Program-made: the position numbers and the translations under genes
Part shown: positions 9,286-18,651 of the stretch, piece after piece
Layout of the letters: every line of letters starts with the position of its first letter
Position numbering within the stretch: position 1 is the stretch's first letter
Assembly (NCBI RefSeq): GCF_004357765.1
Contig: NZ_SMTE01000001.1
Coordinates: 434,001-498,000 of the forward strand
Direction of reading: 5' to 3'
Length of the DNA: 64,000 nucleotides
Source of the DNA: Pseudomonas putida
Lineage (GTDB): Bacteria > Pseudomonadota > Gammaproteobacteria > Pseudomonadales > Pseudomonadaceae
Notes under the pieces: generated by a model
The model's input: the letters and a program-made list of their open reading frames with translations, nothing else
What the model was told of the DNA's origin: nothing
Databases searched by the model: none

Positions 9286-10209
9286 ATGAAGCGGCATTTT
9301 GACGATCTGCAGTTGGGAAGTATTGAGCTGTTTTGCCTGTCGGCGGAAGCGGGCAGCTTTACTGCCGCAGCTCAGCTCGCTGGCGTTACTCCGGCCGCAG
9401 TGAGTAGGTCGATCCTTCGTTTGGAAAAAAGGCTGGGCTCTCGGCTGTTCGCAAGGACAACCCGAAGCATTCGATTGACCGATGCGGGAAAGGATTTTTT
9501 CGAGCAGTGCAGCCAGGCACTCACGCAACTGGTGGAGGCCCAGCAGGCCGTTATGGGCGCTCAAGCCACGCCTTCAGGCCGTCTTCGCATCAGCCTGCCC
9601 ACGACTTATGGTCACCACCGCATCCTGCCGTTGCTGCCAAAATTTCGGGACCTGTATCCTGAAGTAACGGTTGACATCCACCTTGGTAATCGAAATATCG
9701 ACTTCGTTGCAGAAGGGTACGATCTGGCGATTCGTGTACGAGCTCAGCCTGACTCCACGATGATTGCGAGGTTGCTGGAGGATGCCAAGCTGGTTGTCGT
9801 AGCTTCCTCGGCCTACCTGGAGAAAGTCGGGACACCGCATACCTTGCAGGACCTGGAGCAGCATGAATGCATCCAATTTGAGCTCCCGAGCAGCGGTAGG
9901 CGTATCTCATGGCTGTTCCAAGAGGGCGGTCGAGAACGTGAGGTATTCACCGCTGGAAGCTATTCGTGTTCCGACGATGTGTTGGGCGGAGTGACACTCG
10001 CCAAGCACGGTGCCGGTTTGTTCCAAACCTACAAATTCATCGTAGAACAAGAGCTGACTGACGGACGACTCGTCGAAGTCTTGAAACCGTTCAGCGGGCG
10101 ATCGAGACCGTACACCTTGTTGTACCCTCACGGTCGTCATGTCCCGAAGAGAGTGCGAGCTTTTGTGGATTTCCTGGTTCAATATCGCGAAGAGTGGGCT
10201 TCGCTTTAG
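9286..10209 (+). CDS. LysR-family transcriptional regulator
   Basis: 307 residues. The N-terminal winged helix reads LGSIELFCLSAEAGSFTAAAQLAGVTPAAVSRSILRLEKRLGSRLF. A periplasmic-binding-like effector domain (residues ~95-300) follows. It belongs to the CrgA/DhcR-like group by its R-T-T-R-S-I-R-L-T-D-A-G linker. It stands next to the TetR remnant and the tautomerase operon, and may regulate neighbours. Its own target is not evident. Confidence 0.92.
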   Translation: MKRHFDDLQLGSIELFCLSAEAGSFTAAAQLAGVTPAAVSRSILRLEKRLGSRLFARTTRSIRLTDAGKDFFEQCSQALTQLVEAQQAVMGAQATPSGRLRISLPTTYGHHRILPLLPKFRDLYPEVTVDIHLGNRNIDFVAEGYDLAIRVRAQPDSTMIARLLEDAKLVVVASSAYLEKVGTPHTLQDLEQHECIQFELPSSGRRISWLFQEGGREREVFTAGSYSCSDDVLGGVTLAKHGAGLFQTYKFIVEQELTDGRLVEVLKPFSGRSRPYTLLYPHGRHVPKRVRAFVDFLVQYREEWASL

Positions 10210-10429
10210 CACGAAAGTTCGTTCCCCGTTTGGTGTTCTGGTAGGGGCGAACGAAACACGACGCAGGATCCCTACACAGTTATGAGAGCTCAATGGGGAG
10301 CCAAGCGGATTGGGTGTCTCAATTCTTGGGGGAGTGTGCGCCCGCCTGGGAGTTGAATGCCAACTTACGGCATGGCTGGAAGCCTAAGCAAACCAGCAAA
10401 GATGCGCGCTCGCGTCGACTTTTGATCGC

Positions 10430-11638
10430 TCATGGGCGAACCTCGCCCATCGTCGAGCTCGATTCACGGGGTGCAAGCGCATTGATAACCGTAGCCGCTA
10501 AAGCCAGCAGCATGCCAACGGCGGCAAGGCCGATCCAGCCGGCCTGGTGCACGCCATAATTCCCCAATGCGGCGCCGATCGCTCCCCCCAGAAAATACGA
10601 TCCCATGAATACGGTATTTAGCCGGCTTCTGGCCCCGGTCCTCAGGGTGAATACGCGTGCCTGGTTAGCAACCAGCCCGGCACGATTGCCTAGGTCGAGC
10701 AACAACATGCCGAGAATCAGCCAGCCAAGATGTTGCCCGCCCGCTGCGATGCAGGCGAAGCCCAGGACGAGGGTCATCGCGCCGGCTAGAACCATGGTGT
10801 GCCTGCCCAGGCGATCGGTCAGCGTGCCAATATAAGGTGACGCGACGATGCCCGACAACGCGACCAGGGCAAACAGACCAATGGTAGCGGAGTCGAGTCC
10901 GTATGGAGGTTGTGCCACTAGCGCGGCAAGCGAAGCCCACAGCGCACTGAATGCAGCGAACATCAGCATGCCGCTTGCCGCGCAGTAACGCAGCACGCTT
11001 TCCTGTTTGACCAGGCTGCCTAACGAACCCAGGAGCCGCCCGTAGCTTATCGTCTGCAGACTCGTGGTGGCGGGCAGGCGCTTGGCAACGATGAGCAGCA
11101 GCAGGACATCGCAGAGCGAGGCCTGCACGAAGACGACTCTCCATCCCGCATGTGCGCCGGCGAAGCCCCCGAGCATGCGCGCCAGTAACAGACCTGCCGA
11201 GAGGCCGCTGAGCAGGCTCCCTACGATTCGACCTCGCTCAGCCGGAGTGGCCAACCCCGACAGACAGGGAATGATGAGCTGCGCAGTGATCGCCGTCACC
11301 CCGACCAGAAGGCTGCTCACGCACAGCATGGTGAACGTCGGCGCTACCGCGCAAAGAAGCAAGGCAACGGCATTTCCCGCGATGGCCAGCAGCGCGAGTT
11401 GGCGTGGCTGTCGACAATCGGCGAGCGGCACGATGAACAACAGGCCTAGCGCATAGCCAAGCTGCGTCAGCGTGGCGATCAGGCCGGCCTGTGTCGGCGC
11501 CAGGCCAAACGACGCGGCCATCTGGGGCAGAAGCGGCTGATGGTAGTAGATGGTCGAGACCGCCAGCGCGCAGCACAGAGCCATAAGCGTGACAAGGCGG
11601 CTGGAAACTCCCATTGGTGATGCGCAAGACGCAGACAT
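10430..11638 (-). CDS. MFS transporter (DHA1-like)
   Basis: 402 residues with about 12 hydrophobic segments. It starts MSASCASPMGVSSRLVTLMALCCALAVSTIYYHQPLLPQMAASFG, and the loop 2-3 region reads PLADCRQPRQL. The N- and C-terminal halves are of similar size. It follows the isochorismatase-like gene by 15 bp on the same strand, so it is likely co-transcribed and exports or imports that enzyme's substrate or product. It resembles drug/metabolite efflux MFS members. The substrate is unknown. Confidence 0.88.
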   Translation of the reverse strand: MSASCASPMGVSSRLVTLMALCCALAVSTIYYHQPLLPQMAASFGLAPTQAGLIATLTQLGYALGLLFIVPLADCRQPRQLALLAIAGNAVALLLCAVAPTFTMLCVSSLLVGVTAITAQLIIPCLSGLATPAERGRIVGSLLSGLSAGLLLARMLGGFAGAHAGWRVVFVQASLCDVLLLLIVAKRLPATTSLQTISYGRLLGSLGSLVKQESVLRYCAASGMLMFAAFSALWASLAALVAQPPYGLDSATIGLFALVALSGIVASPYIGTLTDRLGRHTMVLAGAMTLVLGFACIAAGGQHLGWLILGMLLLDLGNRAGLVANQARVFTLRTGARSRLNTVFMGSYFLGGAIGAALGNYGVHQAGWIGLAAVGMLLALAATVINALAPRESSSTMGEVRP

Positions 11639-11653
11639 GACGCAGCCCCTTCA

Positions 11654-12277
11654 CTACTGTTGCAAAGTCTGCACGAGCCCGCGGGTGTCGACGATGCTGT
11701 GCGCAAACGTCGGCCCGTTCAGTTCGTGCGCCGCGTGCATCATTTCCTTGCTGAAAGCGGCAGTCGCATCGCGGACCAGCGTGACGTGATAACCCAACTC
11801 CATGGCGAAGCGTGCGGTCGATTCGATGCAGGTGTTCGCCAGCAGGCCTACGACGATTACATGTGTTATGCCTCGTTGCTTCAGCTGGAAATCGAGGTCG
11901 GTATTGGCGAACCCGCTTTGTCCCCAGTGTTCCTGGATGATGATGTCGCCCTCCTGTGGCACGAAGTCGGGATGCCATTCGCCGCCCCAGGACCCCTTGG
12001 CAAAGGTGTGACGTTCCTGGATCAGGCGTTGGGTGGGATTGGGGTGATCCCAGCGGGTGTAGTCGCCGGGCTGCCAGCGCCGATGAGGCACGTAGTACAC
12101 CTGAATTGCTTGTGCTCGCGCGGCGGCAACGGTCATGCGCAGGTTGTCGAGCAGTCGCACTTCATCCGCAACGCTTCTGAGCATGGAATAAAGCTTGCCG
12201 CCATCGGACAGGAAGTCGTTGTAGGGGTCGACCAGCAGCAGAGCGGTCCGCTCCGAGGCATACACAGGATGGGTCAT
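11654..12277 (-). CDS. Isochorismatase-family cysteine hydrolase
   Basis: 207 residues. The catalytic triad of the family is visible: Asp in ALLLVDPYND, Lys in HTFAKGSWG, and Cys in VVGLLANTCIESTARFA. Members hydrolyse amides or imides, e.g. N-carbamoyl compounds, nicotinamide or isochorismate. It lies in an operon with the MFS gene downstream and is divergent from an HxlR regulator, with two palindromic sites between. The regulator probably controls it in response to the substrate. Confidence 0.88.
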   Translation of the reverse strand: MTHPVYASERTALLLVDPYNDFLSDGGKLYSMLRSVADEVRLLDNLRMTVAAARAQAIQVYYVPHRRWQPGDYTRWDHPNPTQRLIQERHTFAKGSWGGEWHPDFVPQEGDIIIQEHWGQSGFANTDLDFQLKQRGITHVIVVGLLANTCIESTARFAMELGYHVTLVRDATAAFSKEMMHAAHELNGPTFAHSIVDTRGLVQTLQQ

Positions 12278-12370
12278 AAGGGTGCTCCAGGTGAGAGAGG
12301 CGTTCTGGGACGTGTGCTATACCGGCAAATGCCGCGCTGCGACAGCGCATGCCGCAGAGGCTTCATATTA

Positions 12371-12387
12371 ACTATGAAAATCATAGT
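12371..12387. promoter_or_regulatory. Palindromic operator candidate A in the isochorismatase/HxlR divergent promoter
   Basis: ACTATGAAAATCATAGT: arms ACTATGA/TCATAGT around an AAA centre. A second related site lies 76 bp away (12447-12463). The site is close to the start of the minus-strand operon. HxlR proteins often bind such AT-rich palindromes beside their own gene; binding here is inferred. Confidence 0.65.
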
Positions 12388-12446
12388 GTCAACGAGGATG
12401 AGGCTTTGAGCGTTATTCCATGCGACATGGTTAATCTCACTGGGTT

Positions 12447-12463
12447 ACTATGAAAACAATAGT
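12447..12463. promoter_or_regulatory. Palindromic operator candidate B before the HxlR gene
   Basis: ACTATGAAAACAATAGT: ACTAT-N7-ATAGT, 12 of its first 14 positions shared with site A. It sits 18 bp before the HxlR GTG start, where binding would overlap the promoter/leader and give autorepression. Confidence 0.65.
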
Positions 12464-12481
12464 TTCTACGGAGAAAGCAGC

Positions 12482-12982
12482 GTGAAGTCGATGCTGGACG
12501 TGACAAGCGATACGGTGTGCCCGGTGGCACGCTCGATGGATTTGGTGGGCGACAAATGGACCATTTTGGTCCTGCGTGAGCTGTACATGGGCGCGACACG
12601 CTTCGAGGAAATGCAGATCCAAACCACCGCTACGCCCCAGATGCTGACTTCGCGCCTGAAAGCGCTGGAGGCGAACGGTCTGGTCGAACGCCGGCCCTAT
12701 AGCGAAAAGCCTCTGCGCTACGAATATCATCTGACCGACAAGGGCTGGGACTTCTATCCTGTGATCTACGCGCTGCGCGCTTGGGGCGAGAAGTGGTGCA
12801 AGAACCCGGATGAGGGGTTGGCCGTGCATTTCGTGCACCGCGCCTGCGGCCATGATGTGGGGGTGGCCAGCGTTTGTCCTCACTGCGGCGACGCTGTGGA
12901 ACGCAAGGACTTGGAAGCGCTGATCAGCGATCGTTTTCTCGACGAACGCGAGTCTCGTCGTGAAGCCTTCAAGCGAAAATAG
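12482..12982 (+). CDS. HxlR-family transcriptional regulator
   Basis: 166 residues. HxlR winged helix: CPVARSMDLVGDKWTILVLRELYMGATRFEEMQ, then TPQMLTSRLKALEANGLVERRPY and YHLTDKGWDFYPVI. The conserved N-terminal Cys precedes the helix. The C-terminal extension has paired cysteines (RACGH… VCPHCG), which may bind zinc or sense oxidants. The start is GTG with GGAGA 7 bases before; an ATG three codons in is possible. Divergent from the isochorismatase-MFS operon, its likely target. Confidence 0.9.
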   Translation: MKSMLDVTSDTVCPVARSMDLVGDKWTILVLRELYMGATRFEEMQIQTTATPQMLTSRLKALEANGLVERRPYSEKPLRYEYHLTDKGWDFYPVIYALRAWGEKWCKNPDEGLAVHFVHRACGHDVGVASVCPHCGDAVERKDLEALISDRFLDERESRREAFKRK

Positions 12983-13167
12983 CTGAGGCTAAAAGGCCTT
13001 CCTCTACTGATATATTTGGATTCTGAGTGAGCGCATGAAGGGAAGCGATTATGCGTCCCGCCATGATCGAGCGATCACTGCGTCTCAGCTAGTGCACAGC
13101 AATCCAATGTGACATTTCGGCCTGGTCATTTCAGTCGTTTTTGAACAACGTCGTCAGATGCAGTGCC

Positions 13168-13187
13168 AGCCCCGCCGAAGCGGGGCT
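13168..13187 (-). terminator. Hairpin at the end of tamB
   Basis: AGCCCCGC / GCGGGGCT stem with CGAA loop, touching the tamB stop codon on the minus strand. There is no T-run, so it is a weak or rho-assisted terminator at best. Confidence 0.4.
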
Positions 13188-16100
13188 CAGAAATCACGCT
13201 TGTAGAAGATATCCAGAGAGCTGGCCACGCCGCTGGCGGCTTCCAGGTACACCTTCTTGCTCAACTTGTAGCGCAGCGCGATGGTGTTGGCCGGCTCGAA
13301 TACCCCTACCCCATAGCGCAGGCTGAGGCGCTCGGTCAGGTTGCCGCTGGCGACAACGCTGGTGGAGTTGCCGGCCCCTTCCGTGTCGAGTTGGAAGTCC
13401 TCGATACCAAGGCTGGAGGCAAGGCTGCCGGTCACCCCTGCGCTACCGGCCAGCCCCAAGCCCAATGCCGCTTCTGCGAGCATGTTGTTATCTTCACCAC
13501 TGTTATTCAGCGGTCGCCCCAGAACCAGGTAGGACAATGCCTGCTCCTGGCTCATCGCCGGCTCCGAGAACACCTGGGTGGTGGGCTGCTCGGCGCTGCC
13601 GCTCAAACGGATCCCGGCAATCACGTCATCGACCTTGCGAATGGCTTCGATATCCAGATAAGGCTGATCGATGGGGCCGGCGAACAACAACCGCGCCCGG
13701 CGGATGGTGAGGCGTTGACCGTAGGCCCGGTAGCGGCCGTCGGCGAGGCTCAGTTCGCCACGGGTGTCCAGGTTATCGCCGATGTGCACATGACCAAGCA
13801 GATTGGCCGTCAGGCCGAAACCACTGAACGAGAGCTTTTCCTGGCCCACCTCGACATCGATGTCCATGGCTACGGCCATCGGCGTCTGCCCCTGCTCGGT
13901 CTGATGACCGACGATAACCGTATCGTCCGACACCTTCACCGTCGATGGCGGCAGTTCGCGCACGACGATCTCACCCTTGGGCACCCGCACCTTGCCCGTC
14001 ACCGCCAGCTTGTCGTCGACCAGGCGCACGTTGAGGTCGGGCGAGGCTTCCAGCGTGGCATAGGGCTCGACGGTAACCGGCAGGCGCTGGCCCTGCAGAC
14101 GCAGATCCATTGCCAGCGCCTGGCCCCAAGTCAAGTCGCCGGACAGCTGCCCACGGCCACTCGCTCCGCTCTGCCAGGCGCCATCCAACTGAATACGCTC
14201 ACCTGCAATCAATGCCTGCAACGACAGACGCTCGAAACTGACCGGGAGCTCTGCACCGCTGACTTCGCCGCCGGTAAGAGCGAGGTTGCCATTGATCTGC
14301 GGAGCCAGCAGCGTACCGGACAAGCGCCCAGTGCCGTTGAGCTGCCCCGTCAAACGCTCGACCATAGGCACGAACGGCCGAGCCACCGACAGGTCCAGGC
14401 CGGCCAGGCGGAAGTCGCCGCTCAACGGCTTGTCCTTGCCCAGTGGATCGAGGCGCGCATTGAGGTTCAGCTCACCGAGCCGATCGCCACGAAACACCAG
14501 ACGAGTGTCGACCCGACGCGGTGCCAGGGTGCTGTCCAGGCGCAGGGTCTGGTAGGGAAAGTCGATCCACTGCCCTTTGTCACGTACGCGCAGGGTGCCG
14601 CCACTGGCGTCGACGACCAACGTGCCCTTGGGGCCACTGTCCGGAATATCGAGGTTGACGTCGGCGTTGAGCAGGCCATGCCAGGCGAAATCCTTGGGCA
14701 GCCACTGCGCCAGGCTGTCCAGCGGGAACTGCTTGAGGTGATAGCGCAGCCTCGGCTCCGGCGCCAGGCGTTGGTCGTCGCCGCACAGGCTGGCCTGGCC
14801 CGAGCGCCAGCAATGGGCACCGAAGTCCACCTGGCCACTGGCCAGGCGCTGCAAACGCGCCGGGGCCTGCAGCTGCCAGTCCTGACCACCGGCCTGGATC
14901 CGCCCACTGGCCAGGCGGCCGCGCCAGTCACCCTGCTTCAATTGACCATCGAGCGCCAAATCCAGCTTGAGTTGCGGACCGTCCAGGCCGAGGGTCATGG
15001 CCTGCTGGCGGATATCGCCGCTGCCGTTGACCTGGAGCGTGCCCATGGCGGTTTCGCCCAGGCGGATGCCATTGGCGGTGAGGTCGACAACGCCACGCTG
15101 GGCGCTGTCCAGTCGCGCATTCAGCGCCAGGCGCTGGATGCGGTTATCGGCCTGAGCCACCTGCTGGCCTTGCAGGGTAAAGGTGCCTTGCGGCGCCTTG
15201 AGCGTGCCGGCGACGTCCAGCCGACCTTTCACCTGGCCCTGCAAACCCGGCCACAACTGCCCCAGGCGTGGCAGGTCGAGGTCGATTCGCCCGGCCAGGC
15301 GTTGCTGCAGGCTGCCACTGCCATTGATGCGGTTATCACCCAGGCGCACGGCCAACGCCCCCAGCGTCCACTGCTGGTCTGCGCCTTTGGCATCAACCTT
15401 GAGCACCGCTGGCTGCCCGCGCAGCCGGCCTTTGAGGTCGAGTTGCGCATCCAGGGACAGTTGCTCGCCTTTCAACTCGCCCTTGCTACGCAGCGGGCCG
15501 GCCAGGGTCCCCGGCAACTCGGCGAGCCAATAGGCAGGGTCGAGTGCAGACACCTGCACGTCGACGTCCCACGCCAAGGTGTCGCCGAAGCGCACGGCAA
15601 CGGAGCCTGCTGCCTTGCCTTGGCCTGCGTTGAGCGCAAACTCCGGCAGGCGTACCTGCTGGAGGTCGCCCTCGAACGGACTGGCGACGCTGAATGCGCC
15701 GGCCGGGCCATCGAGGTCGCCGGCAAAGGTGCCTTGATACATGCCGTCAAGATACCGGACTTGGGCGTCGAGGCGCTTGAGGGTCACCTCAGGCGGGGTT
15801 TCCAGGGGATACAAGCGCAACCAGGGGAAGTCCTGCCAAACCAGCCGCGCCTCGGCCTTCAGTGCCTGCTGCCAGTCGGCACTGGCCGACAGGCTGAGAC
15901 GTTGAGTCTCGCTGGCGCTGAGATCGAGAGCGGCCAGCCGCGCCCCCTTGGCATCGACCCGACCGGCCAGCACCAGCGCCACGGGTGACTGTTCGGCAGG
16001 CAGGCTGGCCGTGCCTGCCAATTGGTATCCCTTGAGCAGGTCGCCGTTGGCATCGAGTTTCAGTTGGTTGAGTTGCAGGGTGTCCGGCAGCGTTGCGCTC

Positions 16101-16858
16101 GGCTTGAAGGCATCGCTTTGGATGTGCAACTTGGCCGGCAGGTGCTCGGCCAGCGCCTGCACCTCGCCATTAAGCCGGGCTTGCAGATAACCGCTGCTGG
16201 TGGCCTGTAGATTGAGGGTCTTCTGCAGCTCGCCGGTGGCGGTGAGGGCCAGTAGCCAGGGCTGGCCGTCCACAGTCGGCAACTGTACGTCGCCTTCGAG
16301 GCTCAACGGCCAGTCGCCCTCCGGTTGCAGGTCGCCGTGCAGGTCGACCCGCAGGTCATCACGTTGCAGTTGCAGACTGTCGATGCGCATGCCACTGCTG
16401 GTCCAGCGTGCAACCAGCTGCAGGTCGCCCAGCAAGTCGCTGCCATCGAGGCGCAACTGGCCGACCTTGACTTCACCCAGTTCGATGGCCACCGGCAGGC
16501 GCAGGGCCGGCAGCAGCACCGGACCTGGCTCGGCGGGCTGATCGCTGGGGGCGAAGGCCATGTCGATGCGTTGCGCCTGCAAACGCTCGACGCACAGGGT
16601 CGCACGCAGCAGGCAGGCCGGCGACCAGGCCAGTTGCGGCTGCTGCAGCTCTACCTGGTTGCCTGCGCTGTTCCAGCTCAACCGGCTGGCTTGCCAACTA
16701 CCACCCAGACGGCCCTGGAAGTCACTGACCTCCAGCCCAGGGACGCGCTCCAGCAACCAGCGGCTGCCTCCTTCGCTGGCCAGCAGCGTGGTCACTGCCA
16801 AGACCACCAGCAGCAACAGCGCCAGCACAGGCAGCACAACGAATTTGACTACACGCAT
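13187..16858 (-). CDS. tamB: Translocation and assembly module subunit TamB
   Basis: A very long (1223-residue) inner-membrane-anchored periplasmic protein of the AsmA-like/bridge family. An N-terminal transmembrane anchor (VVLPVLALLLLVVLAVTTLLA) is followed by repetitive beta-strand modules and the C-terminal DUF490 domain (from about residue 880, ending SSLDIFYKRDF). It works with TamA in outer-membrane protein insertion and with lipid transport between membranes. The start is ATG at 16858, directly coupled to the tamA stop (a GTG one codon earlier is possible). The length is normal for gammaproteobacteria. Confidence 0.93.
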   Translation of the reverse strand: MRVVKFVVLPVLALLLLVVLAVTTLLASEGGSRWLLERVPGLEVSDFQGRLGGSWQASRLSWNSAGNQVELQQPQLAWSPACLLRATLCVERLQAQRIDMAFAPSDQPAEPGPVLLPALRLPVAIELGEVKVGQLRLDGSDLLGDLQLVARWTSSGMRIDSLQLQRDDLRVDLHGDLQPEGDWPLSLEGDVQLPTVDGQPWLLALTATGELQKTLNLQATSSGYLQARLNGEVQALAEHLPAKLHIQSDAFKPSATLPDTLQLNQLKLDANGDLLKGYQLAGTASLPAEQSPVALVLAGRVDAKGARLAALDLSASETQRLSLSASADWQQALKAEARLVWQDFPWLRLYPLETPPEVTLKRLDAQVRYLDGMYQGTFAGDLDGPAGAFSVASPFEGDLQQVRLPEFALNAGQGKAAGSVAVRFGDTLAWDVDVQVSALDPAYWLAELPGTLAGPLRSKGELKGEQLSLDAQLDLKGRLRGQPAVLKVDAKGADQQWTLGALAVRLGDNRINGSGSLQQRLAGRIDLDLPRLGQLWPGLQGQVKGRLDVAGTLKAPQGTFTLQGQQVAQADNRIQRLALNARLDSAQRGVVDLTANGIRLGETAMGTLQVNGSGDIRQQAMTLGLDGPQLKLDLALDGQLKQGDWRGRLASGRIQAGGQDWQLQAPARLQRLASGQVDFGAHCWRSGQASLCGDDQRLAPEPRLRYHLKQFPLDSLAQWLPKDFAWHGLLNADVNLDIPDSGPKGTLVVDASGGTLRVRDKGQWIDFPYQTLRLDSTLAPRRVDTRLVFRGDRLGELNLNARLDPLGKDKPLSGDFRLAGLDLSVARPFVPMVERLTGQLNGTGRLSGTLLAPQINGNLALTGGEVSGAELPVSFERLSLQALIAGERIQLDGAWQSGASGRGQLSGDLTWGQALAMDLRLQGQRLPVTVEPYATLEASPDLNVRLVDDKLAVTGKVRVPKGEIVVRELPPSTVKVSDDTVIVGHQTEQGQTPMAVAMDIDVEVGQEKLSFSGFGLTANLLGHVHIGDNLDTRGELSLADGRYRAYGQRLTIRRARLLFAGPIDQPYLDIEAIRKVDDVIAGIRLSGSAEQPTTQVFSEPAMSQEQALSYLVLGRPLNNSGEDNNMLAEAALGLGLAGSAGVTGSLASSLGIEDFQLDTEGAGNSTSVVASGNLTERLSLRYGVGVFEPANTIALRYKLSKKVYLEAASGVASSLDIFYKRDF

Positions 16859-18609
16859 CACAGCTCCGGCCCCATGGAAAAGTGCAGGCGGAAACCGCCG
16901 TCATCATCGAGCGCATGAGCCAGGTCCAGGCGCAGCGGCCCTACTGGCGACACCCAGCGCACTCCGATACCGACGCCCGTCTTGAGGCTGGGCAGCTCCA
17001 AGGTGTTGAAGGAGTTACCCTGGTCGACGAAGGTGGCCACACGCCACTTCTCGGCCAGCGAATACTGGTACTCGACGCTGCCCGCAACCAGATAACGGCC
17101 ACCGATGCGGTCGCCGTCACTGTTGGTCGGCGACAACGTCTGGTAGTCATAACCACGCACGCTTTGATCGCCACCGGCGAAGAAACGCAGCGATGGTGGA
17201 ATATTGTGCTTGTAACCGTTGGTGGCGCTGCCGCCGAACTGCACACGCCCGAGCAGGCGATGGCGGCGGCCGACGGTGGTCAGGCCTTTGAGCAGGACGT
17301 TGCCATGCAGCAGGTTGGTGTCCGACACCAGGCCTTCCTTGGCCGCCTGCACGTCGAACTGCAGACGGTAGCCATTGTGCGGGTCGATCCGATTGTCGCT
17401 GCGCAGGTAGGAAAAACTCACGCCCGGCATCAACAGGTTACTCAGCCCCGCGTCATCACCTAGGCGGTATTCCTCACGCTGGTACTTCAGCGACACCACC
17501 CGTTGCCAGCCACTGGGCAACTTGCTGTGCCATTCGGGACCCACGGTGAGCAATTTGCTGAGGGTATCGGTACCGGCGATTTCCTCGTACTGGTAGCCCC
17601 CGGCGAAGCGCAGCTTGTCGGTCAGCGGCGGATCGAGGGGAATGTCGTACCACAATCCGACGTTCTGCCGCGGGGCTGAAAGCTCGGTTTCCCAGCCATA
17701 ACTGTGGCCTTGGGGATTGACCCAGTGGCGGGTCCAGTTGGCCTTGCCACGCGGGCCGACGTCGGTCGAAAAGCCCAGGCCCAGGCCCAGAGTGCGCGGC
17801 TTGCGGCTGTCCAGGCGAACATCGACGGGAATCTCCTGGCCAACCGCCGCGGTCGGTGCCGCATCCACCCGTACTCCTTCGAAGTAACCGCTGGACTGCA
17901 GGTCGTTGTTGAGTTCAGCGATCAACTGCGAGTCATAGGGCGTGCCAGGCTCGAACGACACCATGCGCTGCAACAGGTCTTCGTCCAAGGGCGTGTCGCC
18001 GTCGAAATGCACGGCGCCCAGGTAGTAGCGGGGTCCGCTCTGGTAGACCAGATCGATATCGGCAACCCCGGCCTGTGGATCGACGGCCAAACGTTGCTGA
18101 CTGAAACGACCGCTGAAGAAGCCGTAGCGCAGGGCTTGATTCTGGATCAGCCGCTTGGCGTCCTCGTATACCCCGTGGTTGAGCTGTTCGCCTGCGCGCA
18201 GTGCTTTGCTGTCCGGCACCCTGAACGCCTTAAGTTCGCTGGCTGGCCCCTCGACACGCACGGTGACGTTGCGCAAGCGCACAGGCTCACCGGTTTGGAT
18301 GCGCAGAACAAGCTGGGGCGAGCCATCGGCCTTGGCCGGTGGTTTGACCTCGGTGTCGATCTGCGCCTGATAGTAGCCAAGTGCCTGCGCCGCTTTGCGA
18401 GCCTGCTCCTGGGCGCCACGACTAAAGCGCAGCAGCGCTTCCTCATCGCGGTCTCCCAGGCTGCCTATATAGCCTTCGACATTTGCCTTGAGGTCCTTGT
18501 TGGCCGGCGCGACTTTCACCAGCAACTCGCTCTGGCCCCATGCGGTAAAACTGGCGGCCCAGAAAACCAGGCCCCAGGTCAGTCTTCCTGAATACGTCAT
18601 GCCGCGCAT
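16858..18609 (-). CDS. tamA: Translocation and assembly module subunit TamA
   Basis: 583-residue Omp85-family outer-membrane protein. A signal peptide (…LTWGLVFWAASFTAWGQ) precedes three POTRA domains (residues ~25-260) and a 16-strand barrel, with the Omp85 VRGY motif (DQSVRGYDYQ) in the C-terminal third. The C-terminal residue context HFSMGPEL is barrel-like. It forms a complex with TamB, encoded immediately downstream with overlapping codons. Confidence 0.94.
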   Translation of the reverse strand: MRGMTYSGRLTWGLVFWAASFTAWGQSELLVKVAPANKDLKANVEGYIGSLGDRDEEALLRFSRGAQEQARKAAQALGYYQAQIDTEVKPPAKADGSPQLVLRIQTGEPVRLRNVTVRVEGPASELKAFRVPDSKALRAGEQLNHGVYEDAKRLIQNQALRYGFFSGRFSQQRLAVDPQAGVADIDLVYQSGPRYYLGAVHFDGDTPLDEDLLQRMVSFEPGTPYDSQLIAELNNDLQSSGYFEGVRVDAAPTAAVGQEIPVDVRLDSRKPRTLGLGLGFSTDVGPRGKANWTRHWVNPQGHSYGWETELSAPRQNVGLWYDIPLDPPLTDKLRFAGGYQYEEIAGTDTLSKLLTVGPEWHSKLPSGWQRVVSLKYQREEYRLGDDAGLSNLLMPGVSFSYLRSDNRIDPHNGYRLQFDVQAAKEGLVSDTNLLHGNVLLKGLTTVGRRHRLLGRVQFGGSATNGYKHNIPPSLRFFAGGDQSVRGYDYQTLSPTNSDGDRIGGRYLVAGSVEYQYSLAEKWRVATFVDQGNSFNTLELPSLKTGVGIGVRWVSPVGPLRLDLAHALDDDGGFRLHFSMGPEL

Positions 18610-18651
18610 GCTACCAGAGCCAGCCGCTCAAGGGAGCGGCCTGGGCGAAGT

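Noticed and set aside
10293-10559. 88-codon plus-strand frame between LysR and the MFS gene
   Set aside because: No recognisable domain and overlaps the end of the MFS gene on the other strand.
13163-15988. 941-codon plus-strand frame opposite tamB
   Set aside because: Antisense shadow caused by high GC; Gln/Ala/Arg-rich translation and no ribosome site.
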